Of a DNA stretch of 64,000 bases, positions 25,376-34,913 are shown piece by piece. The notes beneath the pieces are model-generated. The model saw only the letters and a program-made list of their open reading frames with translations. It was not told the origin of the DNA and did no database searches. This stretch comes from JAKFWF01 sp031367505. Lineage in GTDB: Bacteria; Pseudomonadota; Alphaproteobacteria; Rhizobiales; Hyphomicrobiaceae. The translations under genes were made by a program, and so were the position numbers. The stretch is taken from the NCBI GenBank assembly GCA_031367505.1, contig JANLPY010000148.1:1-64000 (forward strand), read 5' to 3'. Each line of letters begins with the position of its first letter. Within the stretch, counting starts at the first letter, position 1.

Positions 25376-25810
25376 CCCCGGTGGTGCAGAGCGCGAAGCC
25401 GCATCCCGATTTCTACACCTCAGCCGATCATCGCTCAGATCTAAGCCCGTGGTGCGTCGTTACGAATCTTGACGTCTTCGCTCTGACGTGAGGATAGGCA
25501 CAGCTGACGTCATGACAACCGACTTGCGCTGACCGATAGTAGAGTACAAAAAATGCTGGTCCACGAGTTGATTTCAGGCAACGTCTTGGCGTGGTATGAG
25601 CACTAGCAAGAGCCGCAGCTAAATTGATCTCACTGAGCCGTCACCGTCGAGGCCAACATCACGTTCATGGTGGCAGGTCAACTGGGCGTGGCGCATGCCC
25701 ACTTGAGATACCTCCAGCGCAATGACGTCATCCGCTAGGGCGTGGCAAGTTTGTTCATGACGCCAGGAGCTGATGCGGACGATAAAGTTGCCTCCCTCAA
25801 AAAGCGAGTA
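25376..25810. other. Gap between small membrane pseudogene and integrase remnant
   Basis: These 435 bases contain no supported frame on either strand. The octamer TGACGTCA occurs at 25505-25512 and 25723-25730, but the same octamer is frequent elsewhere in the window. No integrase attachment site or tRNA end was recognised. Confidence 0.45.
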
Positions 25811-26701
25811 TCAAACGGGCACCTCGCGGCAAAAGGGGGGCCGCGATCGAGTGCTATCCTGCGCCTCGAAAAACGGGGCGCAGGACCGAGCCGCAAAGCC
25901 GCATCTCGTCCGTCCCGGTGACTCAGACCAACGGGCACCGCGCACTTCTTCGCTGCGACACGATGTAAAGACGATGAACAGCAACGCCAACTTCGATGAC
26001 GGCGTGACGCGCGGACGTGCCTCCAACTCGAGCACGAAGTCGGGCACCGCCTGCCAGGCCAGAGCACGGCGATGCTGGACTTTCGGGCGAGCTCGTTCGA
26101 GTTCGTCGCGTACGCCCTGACACGGATTGGCGTGCACGCGATCACCGCGGACGATCGCCGACTGAAAAACGAGCATCATCCTTTGCAGCACGCGCGTCGC
26201 TGTCTCTCGTTTGGTGTGCCAGATCGGCCGAAGCAGGTCGATAATCTCTGCTGGGGTGACATCGGCGACCGTCCGGTTGCCAATCATTGGATAAACATAA
26301 ACCCCCATCGACTCGGGCCACCGTTCGGCAAACCTCCCAGCTTTCAACTTCGGCCGTTTGATCTCTTCGAAGTAACGATCAAAAGCGTCGCGAAATGTCA
26401 GTACATGACGACGCTGCTCATTTCTGGCCTCAACTGCTGCATCTTGTCCGTTGCGTGCCGCCCGGCGCGCTTCGTCCGCTCTGTCGCGCGCCGCGATAAG
26501 GGAAACATTGGGAAACGGTCCGAGACCGCGACTGACGCGTCTGCCATCGATCGTAACCCGAACGAGCCAGTGCTTGTAGCCACTATCCGAAACGACAAGC
26601 CGCAGTCCGGCGCCGTCTTCCAGCACGCCCGGCTCGGACACCATTTTGACCGCCATCGCGGTCAACCTATTGGCCGCTCGGATGCGACTGATTCCCTGCA
26701 C
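25811..26701 (-). pseudogene. Tyrosine-type (P4-like) integrase, truncated
   Basis: The reading has the N-terminal DUF4102-like domain (NRLTAMAVK, GAGLRLVVSDSGYKHWLVRV, GLGPFPNVSLIAARDRA), the SAM-like core-binding domain (residues about 85-185; WPESMGVYVYPMIGNRTVADVT) and the first catalytic motif CRSEEVRGARWSE, containing the first Arg. After that the sequence turns into unrelated residues. The HxxR and Tyr motifs are missing, so the protein cannot recombine DNA. GTG 26701 with GGAGGGG just upstream is the likely start. Such integrases mark genomic islands; the attachment site is normally beside the gene's start, but no tRNA is seen at 26,702-26,816. Confidence 0.82.
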
Positions 26702-26816
26702 GGAACCCCTCCAGTAAAGCAAATTTCAATAGCCCTAAGTGCCCTATTTCTCTAGGCTTGACCTTCTGCATCCCTCTTGCGCACCAGGATCCCTGTTGTG
26801 TACGACCCTGATCCAT

Positions 26817-28451
26817 TCAAGCGACGCCGGCGGCATAGCCGTCACGCTGAGGATCGGCGCCACCTTCCAGGATACCGTCAAAGTTTGTGATCGCGTGCAC
26901 GCCGGCAAAAGCGAAGCTCATATAAGAGCGCTTCACTTTGTAGCCGTTGGCTTCGAGCACTTTCTCGATCGCTCGAGGAATCCGGTTTGAAATGTCTATC
27001 GTCTCGCTGGTGGCACTGAAGCGCGGCGCCATCACTGCCTCCTGGGCGCCCATGCCGAATTCGAGGATGTTGAGCAGGACTTGCAGGACTGCGACCGTGA
27101 TCCATGCCCCGCCGGGCGCACCAAGCGACGCGACCGCACGTTCGCCTTCGAACACGATGGCGGGCGACATCGAGGAATATCTTCGCTTGCCCGGAGCGAT
27201 CGACAGCACACGGCCCGGGCGCGGATCATACCAGTTCATGGCACCGTTCAGCATGAACCCGGTGCCAGGTGGAATAACGCCCGAAGGCAGGCCGAGCGTA
27301 TGTGTTAGCGAAACCACCATGCCATTGCCGTCGATGCAGGAGACGTGCGTCGTCTCCTTGGTATCAGCGCCAACCCTGGTCAAAGTCGCGCGATCACCCC
27401 GCTTTATCCGCGCCGCGCAAGCATCGGCATACGCGTCCGACAGCAGCCGGTCGATCGGCGGTTTGAGGAAATCGGGATCGCCAATATGCTCCTCCTTGTC
27501 GAGGCCGGCGATCTTCATCGCCTCGGCGACGATACGGATGTAGGCGGGGCTGTTGTGACCAAGGGCCACAAGATCGAACCGTTCCAGAATACGTAGCATC
27601 TCGCCGACAACGATCCCGCCCGCCGGCGGGTCTGGGAGCGCCACGGTGTAGCCACGGAATGGCACCATCAGCGGCGCACCAGTGCGTAGCCGGTAGTCTT
27701 GAAGATCAGCTGCCGTCAACAAGCCATCGTGCGCCTTCATGTCGGCGATGATGCTACGCGCGATCGACCCGGTGTAGAACGCCTCTGCGCCTTCGCTGGC
27801 AAGGATACCGAGTGTCGCCGCGAGTTCGGGGTTGTGAACCATGTCGCCAAGCCGCTTTGGCGTACCGTCTGGGCGCATGTAGAGCCGCTTACCATCGGCT
27901 GTATAGCCCAGCTTATCGCTGAAACTGCGACGACCGTAGGCGGTTTCGTCCAGTGTGAACATGGAAGAGACGTGCGGCCGGATCGCCCATCCCTCGTTGG
28001 CGATTGCGATTGCCTGCTGGAATAGAGAATTCCATGGCTGGCTGCCGAACGCTTCGTGCGCGTCGGCGAACACGCGCACGATGCCGGGTACCGTGACCGA
28101 ACGATGCCCGAGTTCGTTCACTGCATCCTTGACGACGTAGCCGTAGCCATCACTGCATTCGCGTTCGAAATCAGCACTCCACATTGTCTCGGAAGTAGCT
28201 GCAGGACAACTCGACAAACCATTGATCACGACATGCCTGCCGCTGTGCGGATCGAAGATCTGCATCGTGCCGAGCCCGCCGATGCCGCACATCATCGGAT
28301 CGACTACGCCCTGCGTGAAGGCGCAAGCGAGTGTCGCATCAACCGCGTTGCCGCCAGCTTGCAGCATGCGGGCGCCTGCTTCAACCGCCTCCGGCTGCGG
28401 CGCGACGATCATCGACTTCGCAGCTGGCAGACGGCGTTGCGGGCGTGGCAT
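26817..28451 (-). CDS. ggt: Gamma-glutamyltransferase family protein
   Basis: A 544-residue N-terminal nucleophile hydrolase. Signatures are AGGNAVDATLACAF (32-45), GIGGLGTM, and KETTHVSCIDGNG, where Thr367 would become the nucleophile after self-cleavage, and SSMSPAIVF plus GAPGGAWI for the gamma-glutamyl pocket. Classic Ggt is periplasmic with a signal peptide; this one begins MPRPQRRLPAAKSM with none, so it is probably cytoplasmic, like several Ggt-like acylases. It is divergent from the molybdenum hydroxylase gene, sharing a 276-base control region. It could cleave gamma-glutamyl amides or N-acyl compounds in the adjacent catabolic cluster. Confidence 0.85.
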   Translation of the reverse strand: MPRPQRRLPAAKSMIVAPQPEAVEAGARMLQAGGNAVDATLACAFTQGVVDPMMCGIGGLGTMQIFDPHSGRHVVINGLSSCPAATSETMWSADFERECSDGYGYVVKDAVNELGHRSVTVPGIVRVFADAHEAFGSQPWNSLFQQAIAIANEGWAIRPHVSSMFTLDETAYGRRSFSDKLGYTADGKRLYMRPDGTPKRLGDMVHNPELAATLGILASEGAEAFYTGSIARSIIADMKAHDGLLTAADLQDYRLRTGAPLMVPFRGYTVALPDPPAGGIVVGEMLRILERFDLVALGHNSPAYIRIVAEAMKIAGLDKEEHIGDPDFLKPPIDRLLSDAYADACAARIKRGDRATLTRVGADTKETTHVSCIDGNGMVVSLTHTLGLPSGVIPPGTGFMLNGAMNWYDPRPGRVLSIAPGKRRYSSMSPAIVFEGERAVASLGAPGGAWITVAVLQVLLNILEFGMGAQEAVMAPRFSATSETIDISNRIPRAIEKVLEANGYKVKRSYMSFAFAGVHAITNFDGILEGGADPQRDGYAAGVA

Positions 28452-28727
28452 TGCTTCAATCCTTGTCCAACGTAACGCGAAGTGTCGTCAGTTTCGCTCA
28501 ACGGCGCAAGCGCCGGCAACTTGAGAATGCCCTCGGCGGCGGCTACAACGACAATTGACGGATTCCAATTATCTATCAAAAAATTTGACAACCACGCCCC
28601 AGCATTGGTGATGTGCGCTCCGGCGACTAGACTCTGATCAGACAAATGGCGCTTAGAATAAAGACTGACACAGTTTGCAAGGCGGTCGTTCAAGCGGCCG
28701 CCACGAAATCAAACAGGTAGAACCACG

Positions 28728-30980
28728 ATGAGCGCCGAAAATTTGAGTAACAAGTGGATTGGCCAACGCACCCGTAGACCGGACGCAGAAGACAAAGTTA
28801 CCGGGCGTGCAACTTATGGCGCCGACTTTTCGTTACCCGGCATGCTGTGGGGCCATGTCCTTCGCAGCCCTCACCCGCACACGCGCATCAAATCGATCAA
28901 TACCGATAAAGCGCTGGCGTTGGCTGGGGTCAAAGCCGTGATGACAGCGGCCGATCTCGTCGATTTTCCGCTCGGCAAACCAGTGATGGTCGGTATCGCC
29001 GACATGCGTTGGATCAGCCGATCGGTGATGGCGCGCGATAAGGCATTATTCGTCGGGCACCCGGTTGCCGCCGTCGCAGCAACCACGGCCAAAATTGCCG
29101 CCGCTGCCGCAAAGTTGATCGAAGTCGACTACGACGTATTGCCCTGGGTCATTGACGTCGACGCCGCCGCCGCGCCGGACGCACCAATTTTGCATCCACA
29201 CATTCGCAGCCCAGGCGCCGGCACGGACACGCCTTCGAATATTGCCGCCAAGCTCGAACACAAGCTGGGCGACGCCGATGCCGGCTTTGCCCAAGCCGAC
29301 GTTGTTATCGAGCGCAGTTTCAAAACCAAGCCAGTGCACCAAGGCTACATCGAGCCTCATGCTTGCCTGGTCAGCGTGACCCAGGAAGGCAACGCGACCA
29401 TTTGGAGTAGCAGCCAGGGCCACTTCATGGTCCGGGCGATGAGCGCTCACCTGAGTGGCTTACCGCAAAGCGCAGTGCGCGCCATTCCGGCAGAAATTGG
29501 CGGTGGTTTCGGCGGCAAGACCGTCGTTTATCTGGAGCCAGTGGCCTTGGCACTGTCACGTAAATCCGGACACCCGGTAAAGATCATCATGTCGCGCCAG
29601 GACGAGTTCCACGCTGGCGGGCCAACATCAGGATCGTCAAGTACCGTCAAGATTGGTGCCACCAAGGATGGCCGGATAACCGCAGCTACAGCAACATTCC
29701 GATTGCAGGCCGGTGCGTTCCCCGGATCGCCAATCCGAGGTGCGGTCGGTTGCTGCTTCGCGCCGTACGACATCGCGAACGTACATGTGACAGGTTACGA
29801 CGTCGTCTCCAACCGCCCAAAGGCTACCGCCTATCGCGCGCCCGGAGCACCGATCGGGGCGTATCCTGTCGAGTGCGTCATGGATGAACTTGCCGCAGCA
29901 CTGAAAATGGACCCGCTGGCGTTCCGGTTAAAAAATGCCTCCAAGCAAGGAACGAAGGCTGCCTATGGGCCGACCTTTGGCCGCATCGGATTCGAGGAAA
30001 CGCTACGCGCCGCAATCGAGCATCCCCACTATAGCGCACCACTTGGACCCAATCAGGGACGCGGTGTTGCAAGTGGCTTCTGGTTCAATGCGGGCGGTGA
30101 ATCCAGTGCCCAACTCACGGTAAACGAAGATGGAACCGTGATTGTCGTCACAGGCCATCCCGACATCGGAGGCTTACGTGCCTCCATGATGAATATCACC
30201 GCCGAGTTGCTCGGCATTCACTACAGCCGCGTACAAGCTCTGATCGGTGATACCAACTCGGTTGGCTATAGCGCGCTCACTGGTGGCAGCCGCGCCACCT
30301 TTGCTGGCGGTATCGTCGTCACGAAATCAGCCGAACAGGTTATTGAGATCTTGCGTCAACGTGCGGCCAAGATCTGGAAGATCGACGTTGACGCGGTCGT
30401 CTGGGAAAATGGCCATGCTCGTCCTGCCGGCGACAATGCGGGCAAGTTTGAGCCATTATCGCTGGCTGATATTGCTGCCAAGGCGAGTGCTACTGGTGGG
30501 CCGATCAATGCGCGATCCTCGCTCAATACTGAAGGAGCGGCAGGCGGCTTCGGCACACATATTTGCGATGTTGAGGTTGATCGCGAAACGGGCCGGGTCT
30601 TGGTCACACGTTACACGGCCATTCAGGACGCCGGCCGCGCAATCCACCCGAGCTACGTCGAGGGCCAAATGCAAGGCGGCGTGGCACAGGGCATCGGCTG
30701 GGCGCTCAACGAGGAATATGTCTACAGCGCACAAGGCCGCGTCGATAACCCAGGCTTCCTCGATTACCGGATGCCAGTCGCGTCCGATCTGCCGATGCTC
30801 GACACGGTCATCATCGAGGTACCCAACGACAAACATCCGCAGGGCGTGCGGGGCGTGGGCGAGGTGCCGATCGTGCCACCTTTGGCTGCTGTCGCCAATG
30901 CAGTTCATAATGCCCTGGGTGTCCGCTATTATGAATTGCCAATGTCACCGCCGAAAATCCGTAAGTCACTCGAAGTCTAA
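28728..30980 (+). CDS. Xanthine dehydrogenase-family molybdopterin-binding (large) subunit
   Basis: A 750-residue aldehyde oxidase/xanthine dehydrogenase domain protein of the CoxL/HbcA size class. It begins with RPDAEDKVTGRATYGADF, has the molybdopterin motif GGGFGGKT near residue 262, AYRAPGAPIGAYPVE in the substrate channel (where CoxL would have its AYRCSFR loop, so it is not a CO dehydrogenase) and the catalytic glutamate Glu712 in VGEVPI. Family members need a 2Fe-2S subunit and usually an FAD subunit encoded alongside; neither is present in this window. It probably hydroxylates a heteroaromatic ring or aldehyde. It is the first gene of the plus-strand catabolic cluster, 90 bases ahead of an FAH-family gene. 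Confidence 0.88.
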   Translation: MSAENLSNKWIGQRTRRPDAEDKVTGRATYGADFSLPGMLWGHVLRSPHPHTRIKSINTDKALALAGVKAVMTAADLVDFPLGKPVMVGIADMRWISRSVMARDKALFVGHPVAAVAATTAKIAAAAAKLIEVDYDVLPWVIDVDAAAAPDAPILHPHIRSPGAGTDTPSNIAAKLEHKLGDADAGFAQADVVIERSFKTKPVHQGYIEPHACLVSVTQEGNATIWSSSQGHFMVRAMSAHLSGLPQSAVRAIPAEIGGGFGGKTVVYLEPVALALSRKSGHPVKIIMSRQDEFHAGGPTSGSSSTVKIGATKDGRITAATATFRLQAGAFPGSPIRGAVGCCFAPYDIANVHVTGYDVVSNRPKATAYRAPGAPIGAYPVECVMDELAAALKMDPLAFRLKNASKQGTKAAYGPTFGRIGFEETLRAAIEHPHYSAPLGPNQGRGVASGFWFNAGGESSAQLTVNEDGTVIVVTGHPDIGGLRASMMNITAELLGIHYSRVQALIGDTNSVGYSALTGGSRATFAGGIVVTKSAEQVIEILRQRAAKIWKIDVDAVVWENGHARPAGDNAGKFEPLSLADIAAKASATGGPINARSSLNTEGAAGGFGTHICDVEVDRETGRVLVTRYTAIQDAGRAIHPSYVEGQMQGGVAQGIGWALNEEYVYSAQGRVDNPGFLDYRMPVASDLPMLDTVIIEVPNDKHPQGVRGVGEVPIVPPLAAVANAVHNALGVRYYELPMSPPKIRKSLEV

Positions 30981-31070
30981 GTGCCTCGTCGAGTTGGACG
31001 GTCCAACACATTGGGCCGAGACAGGTGCCAACGAGTACTAAGCTGAATTTGAACGGCAGGAGGGACCCCA

Positions 31071-31937
31071 ATGAAGTTCATGATGTTTGAGACCACGAAG
31101 GGTTCGACGCTCGGATTGGTCGACGGGCAAAATGTGATTGAGCTCGCCGTGCTCGACACATCCCTGCCGAAAGATCTGCTGACCCTTATTCAGGCTGGCC
31201 CCGCGGCACTTGCCACTGTCAAAGTCGCTGCCGCGAAGGCGTCAGCCACGGCGAAACATCCGCTTGCAAGCGTAAAGCCTGCACTTCCTATCGCCCATCC
31301 ACCGAAGTTCATCTGCGTCGGCCTCAACTATCTCGAGCATGCAAAGGAAGGAGGCCACGCGCCACCCACATACCCATCCTTTTTTGCACGCTACGATCGA
31401 TCGCTCGTCGCCGCTGGCCAACCAGTGATCCGTCCGAAAATTTCCAACCAACTCGATTACGAGTGCGAACTCACCATCGTTATCGGCAAAGGCGGCCGCA
31501 ACATTTCCGAAGCAAACGCGCTTGAGCACGTCTTCGGCTACACTCTTTTCAATGACGTGTCGGTCCGCGATTTTCAGCGTAAGACTTCGCAATGGCTTGC
31601 CGGCAAGAACTTCGACGCGACAGGTCCGCTCGGACCGGTGGTCGTGACCGCGGACGAATTACCGCCGGGCGCCTCCGGCCTCAACATCATGACGCGCGTC
31701 AACGGCCAGACCATGCAGTCGTCGAACACGAGCGACATGATTTTTTCGACGGCGAAGTGCATTTCCATCCTGTCGGAAATCATGACGCTGGAACCTGGTG
31801 ATCTGATCGCCACCGGCACACCGTCGGGCGTCGCACATGCCCGTAAGCCACCGGCCTGGATGAAGGGTGGCGATGTCGTCGAAGTCGAGGTCGAGCGCAT
31901 TGGGATACTCAGCAACCCGATCGTCGACGGCGACTGA
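31071..31937 (+). CDS. Fumarylacetoacetate hydrolase-family protein
   Basis: A 288-residue FAH-fold enzyme: CVGLNYLEHAKEGG, a metal-binding DYECELTIVIGKGGRNI (residues about 127-143), GYTLFNDVSVRDFQ and LEPGDLIATGTPSGVAHARKPP split near the end. The metal ligands Glu and Asp are present. Members include acylpyruvate hydrolases, 2-keto-4-pentenoate-type hydratases and oxaloacetate decarboxylases, and cannot be told apart by eye. AGGAGGG just upstream of the ATG gives a strong ribosome site. It is downstream of the molybdenum hydroxylase, so it may handle a ring-opened dicarbonyl product. Confidence 0.9.
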   Translation: MKFMMFETTKGSTLGLVDGQNVIELAVLDTSLPKDLLTLIQAGPAALATVKVAAAKASATAKHPLASVKPALPIAHPPKFICVGLNYLEHAKEGGHAPPTYPSFFARYDRSLVAAGQPVIRPKISNQLDYECELTIVIGKGGRNISEANALEHVFGYTLFNDVSVRDFQRKTSQWLAGKNFDATGPLGPVVVTADELPPGASGLNIMTRVNGQTMQSSNTSDMIFSTAKCISILSEIMTLEPGDLIATGTPSGVAHARKPPAWMKGGDVVEVEVERIGILSNPIVDGD

Positions 31938-31949
31938 TCCGACCAGGCA

Positions 31950-33116
31950 TCAAGACAATTGAAACCGTTCGAACCGATGCAGCTCATCCTCGATTTGCCG
32001 TTTGAGCGAGCGCGATTGCCGGCGATCGATCCACGTCCATTCTTGCACGAGTAGCTCGCGCCGCTGCCGATCGGCCTTGAGATCGATGGCGGCAACGATC
32101 TGATCGCCAATGAGCACCGGCAACGAAAAGTAGCCGAACACCCGCTTCTCCTTCGGCACATAAGCCTCGAAGCGGTGTTCGTAGTCAAAGAATAGGCGAA
32201 GTCTTTTTCGTTGGATCACGAGTGGATCGAACGGCGATAGGATGTGGACCAACTCCTCATCCAGCTGATAGTTCTGCTGCAACGCCTGCGGTTCGATCCA
32301 GTGTTGAACCGCCTCTGCCTCCGCAATCACCGCCGGTACAAGTGACTTGCCCCGCACGCGCTTGTCGATCAACTTGCGCATCGCATCCTTGCGTTTGGCA
32401 TCGAGGTGGCAAATCGAATCCAGGCTCACGAGCCCCTGTGCGCGCAGTGCCCGATCGAGTAAATAATTCAATATCTCGGGCTCGGTTGCGGCCTTCGGTG
32501 GCGTCTCCCATCCAAAGTGGCGATCCACCAAATCATAGGATTTCAGCATGCCGGTCCGGGCGCTTATCGTGAGTGCGCCAGCGTGAAAGGCCAACTGCAA
32601 CGCACGGCGCGATGGTTTGCGGCTGGCCCAGGCATGGTCTTTCTCGACGAGCACGTCATCATCGATGTCGCGGATCGATAACGCGCCGGTCTCTCGAACA
32701 AGCCTCAGAACCTTACGCAGATCGTCTTTGGTAACCGACTTGAACCACGCACCGGGTGATGATCGGTGAACCTTCATCGCCGCGATAAAATACCGAAAGT
32801 CACGTACCGGCACGTATGAAAGCGCGTGTGTCCAATACTCGAACACCGTCTTGTCGATCTGCTGTGCCTTGTGCAGATCTCCACGCGTGTAGTTCGGAAT
32901 GCGCGTAAAGAGGATGTGGTGATGGCATCGCTCGATCACATTGATAGTATCGATTTGCACATACCCCAGGTGCTCGATTGCAAGTCGCGTTGCCTCGGAA
33001 TGTTCGCCGAACGGTGCACGAGTATCCAGCCGTTGGGCATGGAGCCAGATCTGCCGTGCACGACCCTTCGTAATCTGATGCATTGGAATTGCAGTGTTCG
33101 TACTTCGCGATACCAT
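31950..33116 (-). CDS. YcaQ/AlkX-family winged-helix DNA glycosylase-like protein
   Basis: A 388-residue protein matching the YcaQ (AlkX) family. The catalytic motif QxD is present as YVQIDTINVIER near the N-terminus, and the C-terminal half contains LSPFDPLVIQRKRLRLFFDYEHRFE, split near residue 310, and KRVFGYFSLPVLIGD, both hallmarks. YcaQ removes bulky alkylation products and unhooks interstrand cross-links. The start may be ATG 33116 or ATG 33083 (MHQITKG); neither has a clear ribosome site. It is inserted in the minus direction inside an otherwise plus-strand catabolic cluster and is probably unrelated to it. Confidence 0.85.
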   Translation of the reverse strand: MVSRSTNTAIPMHQITKGRARQIWLHAQRLDTRAPFGEHSEATRLAIEHLGYVQIDTINVIERCHHHILFTRIPNYTRGDLHKAQQIDKTVFEYWTHALSYVPVRDFRYFIAAMKVHRSSPGAWFKSVTKDDLRKVLRLVRETGALSIRDIDDDVLVEKDHAWASRKPSRRALQLAFHAGALTISARTGMLKSYDLVDRHFGWETPPKAATEPEILNYLLDRALRAQGLVSLDSICHLDAKRKDAMRKLIDKRVRGKSLVPAVIAEAEAVQHWIEPQALQQNYQLDEELVHILSPFDPLVIQRKRLRLFFDYEHRFEAYVPKEKRVFGYFSLPVLIGDQIVAAIDLKADRQRRELLVQEWTWIDRRQSRSLKRQIEDELHRFERFQLS

Positions 33117-33244
33117 TATTTAGAACGCTTCATTTGAGGCCAATAGCCGTCGCGGATTGACGGATGTCCGGGAGCGTGCACAAATCGTGCGATGCCCCGG
33201 CCGCACCTCGTTGCGGAAGGCGCGACGCCGTAGGGGAACAGTTT

Positions 33245-34165
33245 GTGAGCCGCAATACAACCCGATTAAAGCATGTCCTTGCCCGGCGCGAGGCAACGAT
33301 CGTTCCGGGAGCAGCCAACGCACTATTCGCCAGGGTCATCGAGGATATCGGCTACGAGGTGGTGTATGTCACGGGCGCTGGTATAGCCAATATGCATCTG
33401 GGCGCACCCGACATCGGCCTGACGACACTCACCGAGATCGCGAACACCGTCGCGGCCATATCCGACGCCGTCGATCTGCCACTTCTGGTCGATGCCGATA
33501 CAGGTTTTGGCAATGCATTGAATATGCGGCGAACCGTTCAAGTGCTGGAGCGCGCAGGTGCCGCCGGTATTCAAATTGAAGATCAGGTTTTCCCTAAAAA
33601 ATGTGGTCACTTCACAGGCAAGGGCGTGATCCCGATCGCCGAGATGGTGCAGAAAATCCGAGCCGCCGTCGACGCACGCCGTGATGGCGATTTCCAAATC
33701 GTGGCTCGCACCGACGCACGCGCTATCGAGGGCCTGGATTCAGCGATCGATCGAGCACGCGCAATGATCGAGGCGGGTGCGGATGCGACCTTCGTCGAGG
33801 CACCACTGAACGAGGCAGAGTTGGGCCGGATTGCGCGCGATCTGCCGGTACCGCAAATCGCCAACATGGTATTCGGTGGCCTTACGCCCGAGATCGGACG
33901 CGCCAAACTGAGCGCTATGGGCTTCGGCATCGTGCTTTATGCCAATGCATCTTTGCAGGCAGCACTGAAGGCAAACCAGGAAGTCCTCGGCGCCCTCAAG
34001 CGCGATGGCTCACTGGCAGCTGTAGCAAACCAGCTCGCCGACTTTGGCGAACGCCAGCGGGCCGTTGCAAAAGACCGTTACGATGCGCTTGAGGCGCGCT
34101 ACAAAACCGATGAAGCCGAGACGCGACCACCGGTTGCTGGCCCCCGTGCGGGAGGCAAATCATGA
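33245..34165 (+). CDS. Isocitrate lyase/PEP mutase-family enzyme
   Basis: A 306-residue (beta/alpha)8 enzyme. PGAANALFARVIEDIGYEVVY, VDADTGFGN with Asp83, IQIEDQVFPKKCGH with the catalytic-loop Cys120, and IVARTDAR are all conserved. This set fits C-C lyases such as 2-methylisocitrate lyase, 2,3-dimethylmalate lyase or oxaloacetate decarboxylase, not PEP mutase (which lacks KKCGH). The start is the GTG at 33245; the frame extends further up but is not protein-like. The stop overlaps the next start (ATGA), linking it to the amidase. A dimethylmalate-lyase-like role would fit ring catabolism, as in nicotinate fermentation, but this is a guess. Confidence 0.85.
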   Translation: MSRNTTRLKHVLARREATIVPGAANALFARVIEDIGYEVVYVTGAGIANMHLGAPDIGLTTLTEIANTVAAISDAVDLPLLVDADTGFGNALNMRRTVQVLERAGAAGIQIEDQVFPKKCGHFTGKGVIPIAEMVQKIRAAVDARRDGDFQIVARTDARAIEGLDSAIDRARAMIEAGADATFVEAPLNEAELGRIARDLPVPQIANMVFGGLTPEIGRAKLSAMGFGIVLYANASLQAALKANQEVLGALKRDGSLAAVANQLADFGERQRAVAKDRYDALEARYKTDEAETRPPVAGPRAGGKS

Positions 34166-34875
34166 CCACAACCCGCCGCCCGTGGGACGGCATCATTTCT
34201 GACGAGGAAAAGCGCGCCTATGGAGCCGCGGGTTTCGGCCGCAAAACCGGCCTTGGTACAAGGCCAGCGCTGTTGATCATCGATGTGCAGTACCGGACCG
34301 TCGGTTCCACGCCGTTGCCATTCTGGGAGGCAATCAAAGAATTTCCAACAGCGTGCGGCCAAGTTGGCTGGGACGCGGTCGGTAATATCGAAAAGCTGCT
34401 CGGTTTATTCCGCAATAAAGGATGGCCGGTTCTCTACCCTTACGTTTCCCCGAAAGAAACCTTCGACAAGGGCCGTCTCGCCGACAAGGTTCCCGCAATC
34501 ATGAACATCGCCAGCCACGGCTATGACTTCGTGGCCGGGATCGCGCCTCGTGAGGGTGACATACTGCTACCGAAGAAACATCCGAGCGCATTTTTCGGAA
34601 CACCACTGGCGAGCTATCTGATCAACAGCGGCGCCGACACGATTGTTGTAACGGGCTGCACGACATCGGGCTGTGTCCGAGGCAGCGTGGTCGACGGCTT
34701 TGCCTACAACTTCCGGGTCGCAGTGCCACACGATGCGGTTTACGATCGCAGCGCGACATCACACGCGGTCAACCTATTCGACATGTCGGAAAAGTATGCC
34801 GACGTCAGCAGCACCGAGGAGCTCATGAAAGCACTCGAAACCGTCGCTGCCACGCCCACTGACAAAACCGATTGA
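34162..34875 (+). CDS. Isochorismatase-family amidohydrolase (N-carbamoylsarcosine/maleamate amidase-like)
   Basis: A 237-residue cysteine hydrolase with the full Asp-Lys-Cys triad: Asp41 in LLIIDVQY, Lys138 in LLPKKHPSAFFGT, and Cys171 in TSGCVRGS, next to the cis-peptide motif VTGCTT. The long N-terminal extension (WDGIISDEEKRAY) is typical of the N-carbamoylsarcosine amidase and maleamate amidase group and absent from small nicotinamidases. It releases ammonia from a linear amide or carbamoyl compound. It is translationally coupled to the lyase upstream and followed 38 bases later by the ABC binding-protein gene. With the hydantoinase-like gene at 40.9 kb it could form a ring-opening then de-carbamoylation pair. 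Confidence 0.88.
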   Translation: MTTTRRPWDGIISDEEKRAYGAAGFGRKTGLGTRPALLIIDVQYRTVGSTPLPFWEAIKEFPTACGQVGWDAVGNIEKLLGLFRNKGWPVLYPYVSPKETFDKGRLADKVPAIMNIASHGYDFVAGIAPREGDILLPKKHPSAFFGTPLASYLINSGADTIVVTGCTTSGCVRGSVVDGFAYNFRVAVPHDAVYDRSATSHAVNLFDMSEKYADVSSTEELMKALETVAATPTDKTD

Positions 34876-34913
34876 TCGATAAAAAAAGAGAACCCGTTAG
34901 GAGGCTAAATTCC

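Noticed and set aside
25505..25730. Two copies of the palindrome TGACGTCA in an empty region, possible regulator sites
   Set aside because: The same octamer also occurs inside several coding regions of the window (for example near 13,172, 22,423, 35,598, 42,889 and 54,286), so it is frequent background here.
26702..26816. Integrase attachment site or tRNA end next to the integrase start
   Set aside because: No tRNA T-arm sequence or matching direct repeat could be identified within the window.
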